Notes: generated by a model not told the origin, from the letters alone. A DNA stretch of 64,000 nt from Selenihalanaerobacter shriftii (GCF_900167185.1 NZ_FUWM01000007.1:93431-157430); one strand, 5' to 3'; numbered from the stretch's first letter, positions 56,301-63,899 are shown. Program-made: numbers and translations.

Positions 56301-57389
56301 TTATTTATCAGTAGGTTCAGCCTTCTTAACTTCTTTCGATTTAGCTTCTTTCTTTGGAGGTTGAAGTTTTAGCACCTGCAGACGTCTATTCATAGTATCA
56401 ATAATATATATTCTTCCTTTATCATCAATCTCTATCTCAGCCGGTAATCGAAACTGCTTATCATTAACACCAGGCCTTCCGAAAAAGAAAAGTAGTTTTC
56501 CTTCTTTATCAAATACTTGCACAACCTGCAAGTAACCGTCGGTTACATAAGTCCGACCTTTGTTATCAATCGCAATTCCTTTCGGCCGCGGTAAACTTCC
56601 TAATGTCTGGTCTGGGCCTCCATCAATCTGTCTAATAAATTCTCCATCTGGATTTAAAACTTGAATTCGATAATTAAGAGTATCACCAACATATATATGT
56701 CCCTCTTGGTCTACAGCTAATGCAATTGGATAATTGAAGTTTCCATGACCAGCTCCTCTTTTACCTATTACCTTGAGAAGTTTTCCTTTTAAGCTATAAA
56801 TCTGAATATTATGATCTCTTGTGTCTGCCACATAAAGACGTTTTCTTTTTTCATCAATCACTAAACCTGTTGGCCTCTTAAGTCTCTTCTTGTCGTCCTT
56901 ATCTGCTATAAAACCAAAATCTTTAATATAGTCACCTTTTATATTAAATACGGTAATCTTATTTTGAGTAGAGTTAGAGACATAGATTTTATCCTTGACT
57001 ATATCAATACCTGTTGGATTCTCTAATTCACCTACTCCTATCTTCTTAAGATAAGAACCATCAGGCTTAAATACTAAGACCTCACTCTTGACCGCATCGG
57101 TTACATATATCTTACCTGTCGACTCATCTACAGCAACTCCGAATGGTTTATTGAGTTCAACTAAAGGCTTGGCACCAAAAAGAAATCTTTTAAAACCAGA
57201 CTCTTCTCGAGTACTACCATATGTAATTGCTAAAGCCTTGATTCGATCTTGTACATACATATTATCTTTTGTGTCTTCTTTATCCTGTGCTAACACCTGA
57301 ATACTTAATCCTACAGTCATAATCGTAATCATTAACCCAAATATAAGAATATAATTTAATAAACTTCTATTTGTAATGTTCGTTTTCAT
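56301..57389 (-). CDS. Exported NHL-repeat beta-propeller protein C
   Basis: 362 residues with an N-terminal signal peptide or anchor ending around QVLAQ. Six NHL blades follow (KPFGVAVDESTGKIYVTDA through LPAEIEIDDKGRIYIIDTMNRRLQVLKL) and a lysine/glutamate-rich C-terminal tail (EAKSKEVKKAEPTDK). Closest in layout to propeller B, including the LFGAK/VFGEK-like insertion before blade one. Upstream of the tetrahaem gene by about 110 bp with a hairpin between. SD GAGGGG. Confidence 0.9.
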   Translation of the reverse strand: MKTNITNRSLLNYILIFGLMITIMTVGLSIQVLAQDKEDTKDNMYVQDRIKALAITYGSTREESGFKRFLFGAKPLVELNKPFGVAVDESTGKIYVTDAVKSEVLVFKPDGSYLKKIGVGELENPTGIDIVKDKIYVSNSTQNKITVFNIKGDYIKDFGFIADKDDKKRLKRPTGLVIDEKRKRLYVADTRDHNIQIYSLKGKLLKVIGKRGAGHGNFNYPIALAVDQEGHIYVGDTLNYRIQVLNPDGEFIRQIDGGPDQTLGSLPRPKGIAIDNKGRTYVTDGYLQVVQVFDKEGKLLFFFGRPGVNDKQFRLPAEIEIDDKGRIYIIDTMNRRLQVLKLQPPKKEAKSKEVKKAEPTDK

Positions 57390-57473
57390 AATTCACCCCT
57401 CGCTATTAATTATATTTTAGATTGAATAATGAATTTTATTCTTAACCATTCAGTACTAATTACTTCTTTAATA

Positions 57474-58499
57474 CTATGCTTCTTTATGACATTGCTTACA
57501 TATATTTTGAGAGTTCACTTTTAAAGCTGATCTATTAGCCCCACCATGAGGGTTATGACATGTAATACATTCTATTTCCTTTCGTAACTTTATATTTCCT
57601 AAGAAATGATGTGCTCCATAATTATTATGACAAGAAAGACAAATACTTGTTATATCTTGCCTTAGCAAGGGCAAATAACCTGCACTATGCGGTCTATGAC
57701 AATTAACACATAATCCCTTACCTATAATCCCCTGAGCTTTAGCATGACCTGTGTTAGGAAATACATACTCTTTTGCACTATGACATTTATAGCATAAATT
57801 ATTATCATGATCTTTGGTAAGTTTGTCACTAAAAGCATTATGAGGACTATGACACTTAAAACATTTACTTTTAGCTATTGGATAATGTATATACTTTCTT
57901 TTGAATAAATTTAAATCTAATGACTTTTTATGAGGGTCATGACAATCTATACAATTCTTATCTGCATAATGTTCTTTAGTCTTACTCGAATATGAGATTA
58001 CATTTGTAGGTCCGTGACAATTTAAGCAGAATTCTTTACTCTGTAAATTATTAGACTGATGTTGATTGTGACATTGTGTACAAGCTATACCACCTTGCCC
58101 ATGATTACTTTCTATCCAATTTTGTTTAATAATTTTAATTCTCTGTCTTTTTTTAGAATCATTATTAGTAAAATGACATCTATCACCGCACTTCTGATTA
58201 GCTTCTTCAAATGAGCTTGGAATTAAGACCTCTTCCTTTTTATTATGAGAATTATGGCAAATTTCACATTTACTACGATAATTGAAACTTGAAAATGAAG
58301 ATAACTCTTTAAAATTTTGATAATGAGACGTCTTACTCCAATCAAGATACAATTGTACGTGACAAAGCTTACAGTCTTTTGAACTTGTGATTTGGTTAGT
58401 TTTCTTACTTTCCACAATTTTTTGATTATTAACCGATAAGATTAATATAGCAATTAATATCATAAAAATTATATATATTCTTTTTCTAATCTTCTTCAT
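57474..58499 (-). CDS. Secreted dodecahaem cytochrome c
   Basis: 341 residues from ATG 58499 behind GGAGGGGG; the longer frame lacks an SD. An N-terminal anchor or signal precedes 11 CXXCH motifs plus one CX3CH (CGDRCH). Most are in CxxCHxPH pairs (CIDCHDPHKK, CFKCHSPHNA, CVNCHRPHSA, CITCHNPHGG). Basic overall, unlike the acidic tetrahaem protein encoded downstream, so the two could bind each other. High haem density (about one per 28 residues). Probable periplasmic shuttle or conduit subunit. Confidence 0.92.
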   Translation of the reverse strand: MKKIRKRIYIIFMILIAILILSVNNQKIVESKKTNQITSSKDCKLCHVQLYLDWSKTSHYQNFKELSSFSSFNYRSKCEICHNSHNKKEEVLIPSSFEEANQKCGDRCHFTNNDSKKRQRIKIIKQNWIESNHGQGGIACTQCHNQHQSNNLQSKEFCLNCHGPTNVISYSSKTKEHYADKNCIDCHDPHKKSLDLNLFKRKYIHYPIAKSKCFKCHSPHNAFSDKLTKDHDNNLCYKCHSAKEYVFPNTGHAKAQGIIGKGLCVNCHRPHSAGYLPLLRQDITSICLSCHNNYGAHHFLGNIKLRKEIECITCHNPHGGANRSALKVNSQNICKQCHKEA

Positions 58500-58592
58500 T
58501 ATGCCCCCTCCATAACTTGAGACAAAACAGATTAATATCAAATGCCTTTAGATAGTTATAATGTGCAAAATCACAAGTTCTATATTGTTAAA

Positions 58593-59357
58593 CTAATTAT
58601 TCGTTTTAAGATTATTCAATTGGATAGCTGTTCTCTTTAAAATATCTCTAATATAGATGGAGTTATGAATACCTTTACTACCATCTTTTTTGGTAAATTC
58701 ATAATTAGCCTTAGCTTTCTTATAAATTTCTTGATCTTTAAATTCTTTATTAGTCTCTAACAATTTTTTAACTTTATTTTGCATATTAGTTATTGTAGAT
58801 TGTTTTGAAACTATTTGCCTTTTAAGTAATTTTGGCGGCAAAACCCTATGACAGGTAGTACATGAAGCCACTTGTTTTTCTTTATTATCAGTCTTTTCTT
58901 CCTGTGAATCCTTGTTAGTATTATCGGTTTCTAAAGATGTGGGCATTATAAATTTAAAGCTGTGACTTTTATTATCAGGCATGTGACAATCCACACAAGT
59001 CACTCCAGAAACTGAGTGTGAGCTTGGTACATCCCTCTCAGTAAAGAATGTAACTTTAGATCCTTCAAGAACTTCCTTTTGCGGCATGCCTATGGATCCA
59101 CCGGCTTTAATCTCGCCAGTAGTATGACATGTACTACAAACTTCTTTCTTATCTTGACGTAATTTCATATTGGATTTATGACACGATAAGCAGGATATCC
59201 CCATTTTTGCGTGACCCGATGTCTCCCAACTCTTCTTTACATCTTGGTGACACTGCTTACAGCTTTCAGAATCCATGGCAAAAGCATTCTGAGAGGTTAA
59301 ATTTAATCCAACAAAAATTAATAAACAAATTAATAATGATATTTTTATTTTTTTCAA
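58593..59357 (-). CDS. Secreted pentahaem cytochrome c, NrfA-like context
   Basis: 254 residues starting at TTG 59357 behind GGAAGGGG. A signal peptide, then CKQCH, CLSCH, CSTCH, CVDCH (CVDCHMPDNKSHSF) and CTTCH, followed by a helical C-terminal region. Paralogous to the 229-residue protein at 32362-33051, with an added linker rich in Lys/Glu/Asn before the last haem. First gene of the operon, so its expression is directly exposed to the tandem repeat in the leader. Function inferred: periplasmic electron entry point. Confidence 0.9.
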   Translation of the reverse strand: MKKIKISLLICLLIFVGLNLTSQNAFAMDSESCKQCHQDVKKSWETSGHAKMGISCLSCHKSNMKLRQDKKEVCSTCHTTGEIKAGGSIGMPQKEVLEGSKVTFFTERDVPSSHSVSGVTCVDCHMPDNKSHSFKFIMPTSLETDNTNKDSQEEKTDNKEKQVASCTTCHRVLPPKLLKRQIVSKQSTITNMQNKVKKLLETNKEFKDQEIYKKAKANYEFTKKDGSKGIHNSIYIRDILKRTAIQLNNLKTNN

Positions 59358-59373
59358 AATAATCCCCTTCCTT

Positions 59374-59437
59374 ATTTAGCTTATACTTAATTTAGCTTAT
59401 ACTTAATTTAGCTTATACTTAATTTAGCTTATACTTA
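59374..59437 (-). repeat. Four perfect tandem copies of a 16-bp unit in the cytochrome operon leader
   Basis: TAAGTATAAGCTAAAT on the minus strand is repeated exactly four times (59422-59437, 59406-59421, 59390-59405, 59374-59389), ending 16 bp before the start codon at 59357. Each unit contains the -10-like TATAAG. The repeat reaches to the edge of the SD. Confidence 0.95.
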
Positions 59438-59470
59438 TAAATTATTTTAAATTTAGTTTCATATAACTTG

Positions 59471-59642
59471 TAGAAATTTTCACTAGCTGAGTATAATAAA
59501 ATATCACCTCACTTCATCATTAAGCTCTCCTAATAACTGTTAAGGGGAAATCATTCCTGTATTTAAACTATACTTTAAGTTTGATACAATTCGTGGCGTC
59601 TTTCACTAGTTAATCATAATAAAATATTAACGTGCTTCATCT
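59471..59642. repeat. Diverged direct repeat pair in the 935-bp intergenic region
   Basis: 59471-59519 and 59594-59642 share about 70% of positions by eye, including TTTCACTAG and ATAATAAAATAT and CTTCATC. Together with the 16-bp tandem repeat and the two dispersed elements they account for most of what I can see in the gene-poor interval 59358-60292. Confidence 0.4.
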
Positions 59643-59854
59643 TTGTTTACTTACTATAATCTATATGTTAAATTTTTCTAATTATGACTAAAGTTTGAAC
59701 TATTCTTGAATTGTTTTTGTCACATGTGAATCGAATCACTATGGAGATAAATTTAAAATTTATCTGTTTTAAGAAGACTCTAACTATAAACTATACTGTG
59801 CTTTATTTCATTTATATTCTTTATCATACATAATATATATTACCAGTTGAATAC

Positions 59855-59947
59855 TTAGATTCTATGATGATCCATTCCTAATTTGTAATAGAATGTTACC
59901 GATCTTGCTAATAAAATAGATAATACTATTAACTTTATAGCAACCAC
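59855..59947 (-). CDS. Possible 30-residue membrane peptide
   Basis: GTG 59947 with AGGAGGG immediately upstream (spacing only 3-4 nt) opens a 30-codon frame. It has a hydrophobic N-terminal half (AIKLIVLSILLA) and a polar end FYYKLGMDHHRI. One amphipathic helix ending in histidines would be plausible for a small membrane peptide. Short spacing and short length keep confidence low; I know no named homologue. Confidence 0.35.
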   Translation of the reverse strand: MVAIKLIVLSILLARSVTFYYKLGMDHHRI

Positions 59948-59979
59948 ATCCCTCCTGTAATCTCAATATAATTCATTAC

Positions 59980-60057
59980 CATATATTTACATCTCTGTAT
60001 ATAACTGTATTCTTCATAGAAATCGTATCTCCTTCTTTTAATTTAAATTATTTAATA
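59980..60057 (-). repeat. Dispersed intergenic element, copy 2
   Basis: Minus-strand core AGAAGGAGATACGAT...AGAATACAGTTATATACA...ATGTAAATATATGG, homologous to copies at 37851-37920 and 60114-60193. Ends 33 bp upstream of the possible small peptide start. Confidence 0.7.
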
Positions 60058-60113
60058 TTTTTTTCAAACAAGATCGATCTTTACTAGATTTTCATCTCAG
60101 TACACTTTATTTC

Positions 60114-60193
60114 CATATAATTACAATTGTGTATATAACTGTATTCTATGCGAATATAATATCTCCTTCTTTTTCATTAAAATTATTTAATAT
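60114..60193 (-). repeat. Dispersed intergenic element, copy 3
   Basis: Minus-strand core AGAAGGAGATATTAT...AGAATACAGTTATATACA...TTGTAATTATATGG. Flanked by AAATTATTTAATATT as in copy 2, so copies 2 and 3 look like a tandem duplication of about 135 bp. Confidence 0.7.
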
Positions 60194-60204
60194 TTATCTA
60201 AATA

Positions 60205-60255
60205 ATAAAAAACTACCTATTAGAACCTTTAAACAAGGTAATCTAATAGGTAGTT
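60205..60255 (-). terminator. Terminator of the SDR gene
   Basis: 14-bp stem AACTACCTATTAGA/TCTAATAGGTAGTT enclosing a small ACCTT/AAGGT hairpin, followed by TTTTTATTATTT on the minus strand. Confidence 0.85.
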
Positions 60256-60292
60256 ATATACAAATAATATTAATTTACTTTTAAGATAATAC

Positions 60293-61042
60293 TTAGGACA
60301 TAGTCCAACCGCCGTCAACAGGTAAAGCAACACCTGTTATATATGAAGATAGATCAGATGCTAAGAACAAAGCTGCATTAGCTATATCGTCAGGTTGACC
60401 AAACTCATTTAATGGAATAGGTTGTAGAAACATCTCTCTAAGCTGTTCGTCTTCTAGTACCTCTCTAGTCATTTCAGTCTCACCTGTTCCTGGACATATA
60501 CAGTTAACCCTAATATTATCATCAGCATGGTCTACTGCTAAAGCTTTTGTCAGTGAAACAACAGCTCCTTTTGAAGCAGCATAGGATACTGCATCTGGAA
60601 AGCCCATTAAGCCTGCTGCTGAACCTGTATTAATAATAACTCCCCCATCACTATTCTCTTTCATATGTGTTACTGCATATTTACATCCTAAAAAGACACC
60701 ATCAAGATTAACATCTAATACTCTTTTCCAGTTATCTATATCAATTTCATCAACTTTACCTGGAATATAAATTCCAGCATTATTGAAGAGAATATCTATT
60801 CTTCCATATGTATTAATTGCCTCATCTACAAACTTCTTAACATCTTCTGCTTTCGAGACATCACCTTGAACAAATACTGCCTCACCACCATTATCATTAA
60901 TCTCATCAATAACTTCTTGTCCTTCTTCATTATAATCTACACCAATAACCTTAGCTCCTTCATCGGCAAACAATTTTGATGTTTCCTTACCAAAACCAGA
61001 AGCTGCCCCAGTAATAATAGCCACTTTCTCTTTTAATAACAT
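60293..61042 (-). CDS. Short-chain dehydrogenase/reductase
   Basis: 249-residue classical SDR. It has the cofactor glycine motif TGAASGFGKE, NNAGIY, catalytic Ser in NTGSAAG and YxxxK as YAASKGA, and a C-terminal SSYITGVALPVDGGW. Asp at the end of the second strand (GVDYNEE) favours NAD(H). The substrate is open (sugar, bile-acid-like or acyl); fabG-like but not next to fatty-acid genes. SD AGGAGGG. Confidence 0.93.
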   Translation of the reverse strand: MLLKEKVAIITGAASGFGKETSKLFADEGAKVIGVDYNEEGQEVIDEINDNGGEAVFVQGDVSKAEDVKKFVDEAINTYGRIDILFNNAGIYIPGKVDEIDIDNWKRVLDVNLDGVFLGCKYAVTHMKENSDGGVIINTGSAAGLMGFPDAVSYAASKGAVVSLTKALAVDHADDNIRVNCICPGTGETEMTREVLEDEQLREMFLQPIPLNEFGQPDDIANAALFLASDLSSYITGVALPVDGGWTMS

Positions 61043-61223
61043 CTAGCATCCCTCCTTGAAATTTTAATTGTTATAATTTTCTTATAACAGTTATTAGACA
61101 TAATTATATATTAAATTTTAACTAATATCAAACTTTACTATACATATCTAAACCAAATCACCATTACTTATATTTTTATAATAATTCTAATTCCTATTTA
61201 AATAAAAATCTAGCTTATAAGCC

Positions 61224-61266
61224 ATAATAACTTATGATTATACTTATAGTAATCATAAGTTATTAT
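61224..61266. promoter_or_regulatory. 17-bp perfect inverted repeat upstream of the flavoprotein gene
   Basis: ATAATAACTTATGATTA, 9-nt loop, TAATCATAAGTTATTAT. Ends 11 bp before the SD of the plus-strand gene at 61293. Could be an operator, or a leader hairpin that modulates access to the SD. Confidence 0.55.
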
Positions 61267-61292
61267 CATTCCATATCAAGGGGGTAATCAAT

Positions 61293-62360
61293 ATTAGAAT
61301 AGCCATCGTTGGAGCAGGAATTAGCGGATTAACTGCTGCTTATAAATTAGAAAAAGCCGGCTTTAAGCCTACTATTTATGAAAAAGAACATAAAGTAGGA
61401 GCAAGATTTGTTAACGGAGAAGCAATGCTTCATTTAATTAATCTACCTATTACTGACGCCTTCTATTACCTCAGTCTTAATCAAGAGATCCCTCTTCAAC
61501 CAACTCTCCCTATCCGTAAAATCAAATTTTACGGACCAAATGAAAATGCAACTATTATTGGTGACATCGGTTATATTACCATTAGAGGTAATCATGAACG
61601 GTCTTTAGAAAATCAATTAGGGAAATTAATTAAGAGCAAAATCAAACATAATCAAAGACCCGATTATCAGAGTTTAAAAGATAACTTTGACAAGGTTATC
61701 ATTGCAACTGGTGATGCTAGAACAACTAAGAAGTTAGATCAATGGCAGCATACAGATGTTTCTGTAAAGATCATCGGAGCAACTATTGAGGGTAAGTTTG
61801 AACCGACTACTGTTAAAATGTGGCTTAATCATAATTTAGCTCCACAGGGTTATGCCTATTTGCTTCCTTTTGGACATAAATTAGCATCATTAGCTATTGC
61901 TACCTTACATGATACTGTTAATTTTAAAGAACTATGGAATAATCTTTTAGAAGAACTTAATTTTGAATTTAAAATTAAAGATACTTTTCAAATAGATCAT
62001 TATGAAATTGGTCGACCTAAAACTAATGAATTTAATAATACTTATCTAATTGGTCAAGCAGGAGGATTCATTATGCCATTCTTAGGATTTGGGCAATTTA
62101 GCTCTATTGAAAGTGGAATATTAGTAAAAAAAGCCATCACTGAAGATAAAAACTATGATATTTTAACAAAAAATCTTAAAAATGATTATCAAAATTCTTA
62201 TAAATTACGTAAGATAATAGGCGGCATGTCTAATAAACAATATGACAAATTAGTTAAATCCCTGAATAATAAAACTGTAAAAAAGATGTTTTTACAGCGA
62301 AAGATAAATATCACTAAACTTATAGGTTGGCTTAGTTCTCCATTTACATGGTTAACATAG
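61293..62360 (+). CDS. FAD-dependent oxidoreductase, geranylgeranyl-reductase-like, apparent AUU start
   Basis: Translation upstream of the first ATG (61425) is open and gives an intact FAD-binding Rossmann motif, IAIVGAGISGLTAAYKLEKAG, so the gene must start before it. The only suitably placed codon behind AAGGGGG (61278-61284) is ATT at 61293 (8-nt spacing). This gives 355 residues. A C-terminal FAD motif LIGQAGGFIMPFLGFGQFSSIESG matches the GDAAGF-type region of the GGR/PHBH superfamily. The substrate is unknown: lipid prenyl reduction, or another hydroxylation or reduction. Confidence 0.82.
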   Translation: MRIAIVGAGISGLTAAYKLEKAGFKPTIYEKEHKVGARFVNGEAMLHLINLPITDAFYYLSLNQEIPLQPTLPIRKIKFYGPNENATIIGDIGYITIRGNHERSLENQLGKLIKSKIKHNQRPDYQSLKDNFDKVIIATGDARTTKKLDQWQHTDVSVKIIGATIEGKFEPTTVKMWLNHNLAPQGYAYLLPFGHKLASLAIATLHDTVNFKELWNNLLEELNFEFKIKDTFQIDHYEIGRPKTNEFNNTYLIGQAGGFIMPFLGFGQFSSIESGILVKKAITEDKNYDILTKNLKNDYQNSYKLRKIIGGMSNKQYDKLVKSLNNKTVKKMFLQRKINITKLIGWLSSPFTWLT

Positions 62361-62477
62361 ATATATTTATCCTATTTCTAAAAAATACTTTTTAATTATT
62401 TTTTACTTTATAAGGGTTTAAAATAATTATAATCGGGAAATATATTATATAAGTTATAATTCAAGGAGGAATCTAAT

Positions 62478-62876
62478 ATGAAAAAACTAAATGAAAGCAT
62501 TGAAATTAATAGCTTTTTAAATAAGCTAGATAAATATAGAGAAGATAATATAATTCTTTTAGAAGTTTTAATCACTATTGAAGACTATATAAGAGAGTGC
62601 TTTAATGAGAATAAAGTAACCGTAGATTTCTTTATTAAAGGATTAAATATTATTCGTTCATGCGAAGAAGAGTTAAATACAATAGAAGAAAGCTATATTA
62701 ATTTTGTATTAATTAAAAAGAAGCAGAATATTACTTTACAAAATAAAATTAATGATTTATTAAATGAACTACGTAGCCAAGTTAAACAAAATCTAATCAC
62801 TTATAATGTATATGAGAGCCTTAAAAAATATATAGATTTTGCTCAAGGTTATTATTTATCTGAAGTAATCTATTAA
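62478..62876 (+). CDS. Hypothetical helical protein
   Basis: 132 residues, AAGGAGG 9 nt before the ATG. Composition (many Lys, Glu, Asn, Ile, Leu) and heptad-like spacing predict an all-helical, possibly coiled-coil protein with one cysteine pair region (YIRECFNE, IIRSCEEE). No signal peptide or transmembrane helix. Unknown function. Its stop overlaps that of the convergent permease gene by 4 bp (TTAA). Confidence 0.65.
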   Translation: MKKLNESIEINSFLNKLDKYREDNIILLEVLITIEDYIRECFNENKVTVDFFIKGLNIIRSCEEELNTIEESYINFVLIKKKQNITLQNKINDLLNELRSQVKQNLITYNVYESLKKYIDFAQGYYLSEVIY

Positions 62877-63787
62877 AACCTCTCTATCTTTTGCCTCTGC
62901 CTCTTTAACTGCATATCTCTTATCTGAGAAATAGTAAATATGGCTAAACCAATCCAAATAAAACTAAAACTTATCAAATGAGTAGTTGTAAATTCTTCTT
63001 TAAAGACAAATATCCCTAATATAAGGCTGATGGTCGGGGAAATATACTGTAAATAACCCATACTAGACAGCGGTAATCTCTGGGTTCCTTTAGTAAAGAA
63101 TAATAAAGGTAGAGCTGTTACTATTCCAGAACAAATAAGTATTATAGTTGTAATACTAGAAACATGACCTAGAGCACCCACACCGCTAACCTGTCTAAAG
63201 ATAATATAGCCCAACGCAATTGGCGCTAAAATGGCGGTCTCCATAGCTAATCCTACCGTTGAACCAATTGAAATGGTCTTTTTCATAAGTCCATATAATG
63301 CAAAAGATAAGGCTAAAGTCAAAGAAATCCAAGGCATCTGCCCATATTTAAAAGTCATAATACCAACCCCAATTGTAGCCATAACTATAGATATTATCTG
63401 CCAAGAATTTAATTTCTCTTTTAAGACTACTACACCTAACAAAATAACAATTAAAGGATTCATATAATATCCCATACTTGTTTCAACAATATGTCCAGTA
63501 TTCACTGCCCAGATATATACTCCCCAATTAATAGATATGAATATAGTTGCAAAGATAAGACGAATCAAATTAGATTTGGATTTGAAGATTTCTTTAAATT
63601 GATGTAATTTTTTCTGGAAATATAAAATTACCAGGACAAAAACTAGGGACCAAAGAATACGATGAGCAAGTATTTCCATGGGAGCAACCTTATCTAATGC
63701 CTTCCAATAAAGAGGTAAAATACCCCACAAAACATAAGCAGTTATACCATAAAAAATACCTGTTAATTTAGATTTATTATTGTCCAC
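62873..63787 (-). CDS. rarD: RarD-type EamA/DMT permease
   Basis: 304 residues with ten predicted transmembrane helices and the RarD signatures GITAYVLWGILPLYWKAL, EILAHRILWS, NTGHIVETSMGYYMNPL and SPTISLILGIFVF. Start GTG 63787 favoured: GGAG is 8 nt upstream, while the GTG at 63796 overlaps it. Drug/metabolite transporter family; substrate unknown (RarD homologues are only called chloramphenicol-sensitive permeases). Confidence 0.9.
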   Translation of the reverse strand: MDNNKSKLTGIFYGITAYVLWGILPLYWKALDKVAPMEILAHRILWSLVFVLVILYFQKKLHQFKEIFKSKSNLIRLIFATIFISINWGVYIWAVNTGHIVETSMGYYMNPLIVILLGVVVLKEKLNSWQIISIVMATIGVGIMTFKYGQMPWISLTLALSFALYGLMKKTISIGSTVGLAMETAILAPIALGYIIFRQVSGVGALGHVSSITTIILICSGIVTALPLLFFTKGTQRLPLSSMGYLQYISPTISLILGIFVFKEEFTTTHLISFSFIWIGLAIFTISQIRDMQLKRQRQKIERF

Positions 63788-63825
63788 TTTTCTCACTCCA
63801 TATATTATATTTAAATTAGTTATAA

Positions 63826-63877
63826 TAAAAACTGTCCATCGGACTACTTAAAATTAATCAAAAATTCCGTGGGACAG
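63826..63877 (-). terminator. Terminator of tRNA-Sec
   Basis: Minus strand CTGTCC-CA-CGGA pairs with TCCG-AT-GGACAG and is followed by TTTTTATT. Its upstream arm repeats an 11-nt piece (TTGAGCTGTCC) of the tRNA variable arm. Confidence 0.7.
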
Positions 63878-63899
63878 CTCAAATATATATATAATTATT

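Noticed and set aside
58223..58417. 64-residue frame inside the dodecahaem gene
   Set aside because: Same strand, different frame, within a well-supported cytochrome coding region; no SD.
48135..59357. GEMM (c-di-GMP/cGAMP) riboswitches in front of cytochrome genes
   Set aside because: Looked for because such switches precede Geobacter cytochromes; none of the leaders shows the conserved GEMM core. The 56222-56270 hairpin is a simple long stem.
59374..59437. CRISPR-like array
   Set aside because: Units are contiguous 16-mers with no spacers and no cas genes are in the window.
59980..60057. Selenoprotein reading through the UGA in dispersed element copy 2
   Set aside because: tRNA-Sec is present, but the other copies have no UGA at that position, no SECIS-like hairpin was seen, and the frame is only a few codons long.
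61425..62360. Shorter flavoprotein starting at the first ATG (61425)
   Set aside because: It would delete the FAD-binding GxGxxG motif that is intact upstream in the same frame.
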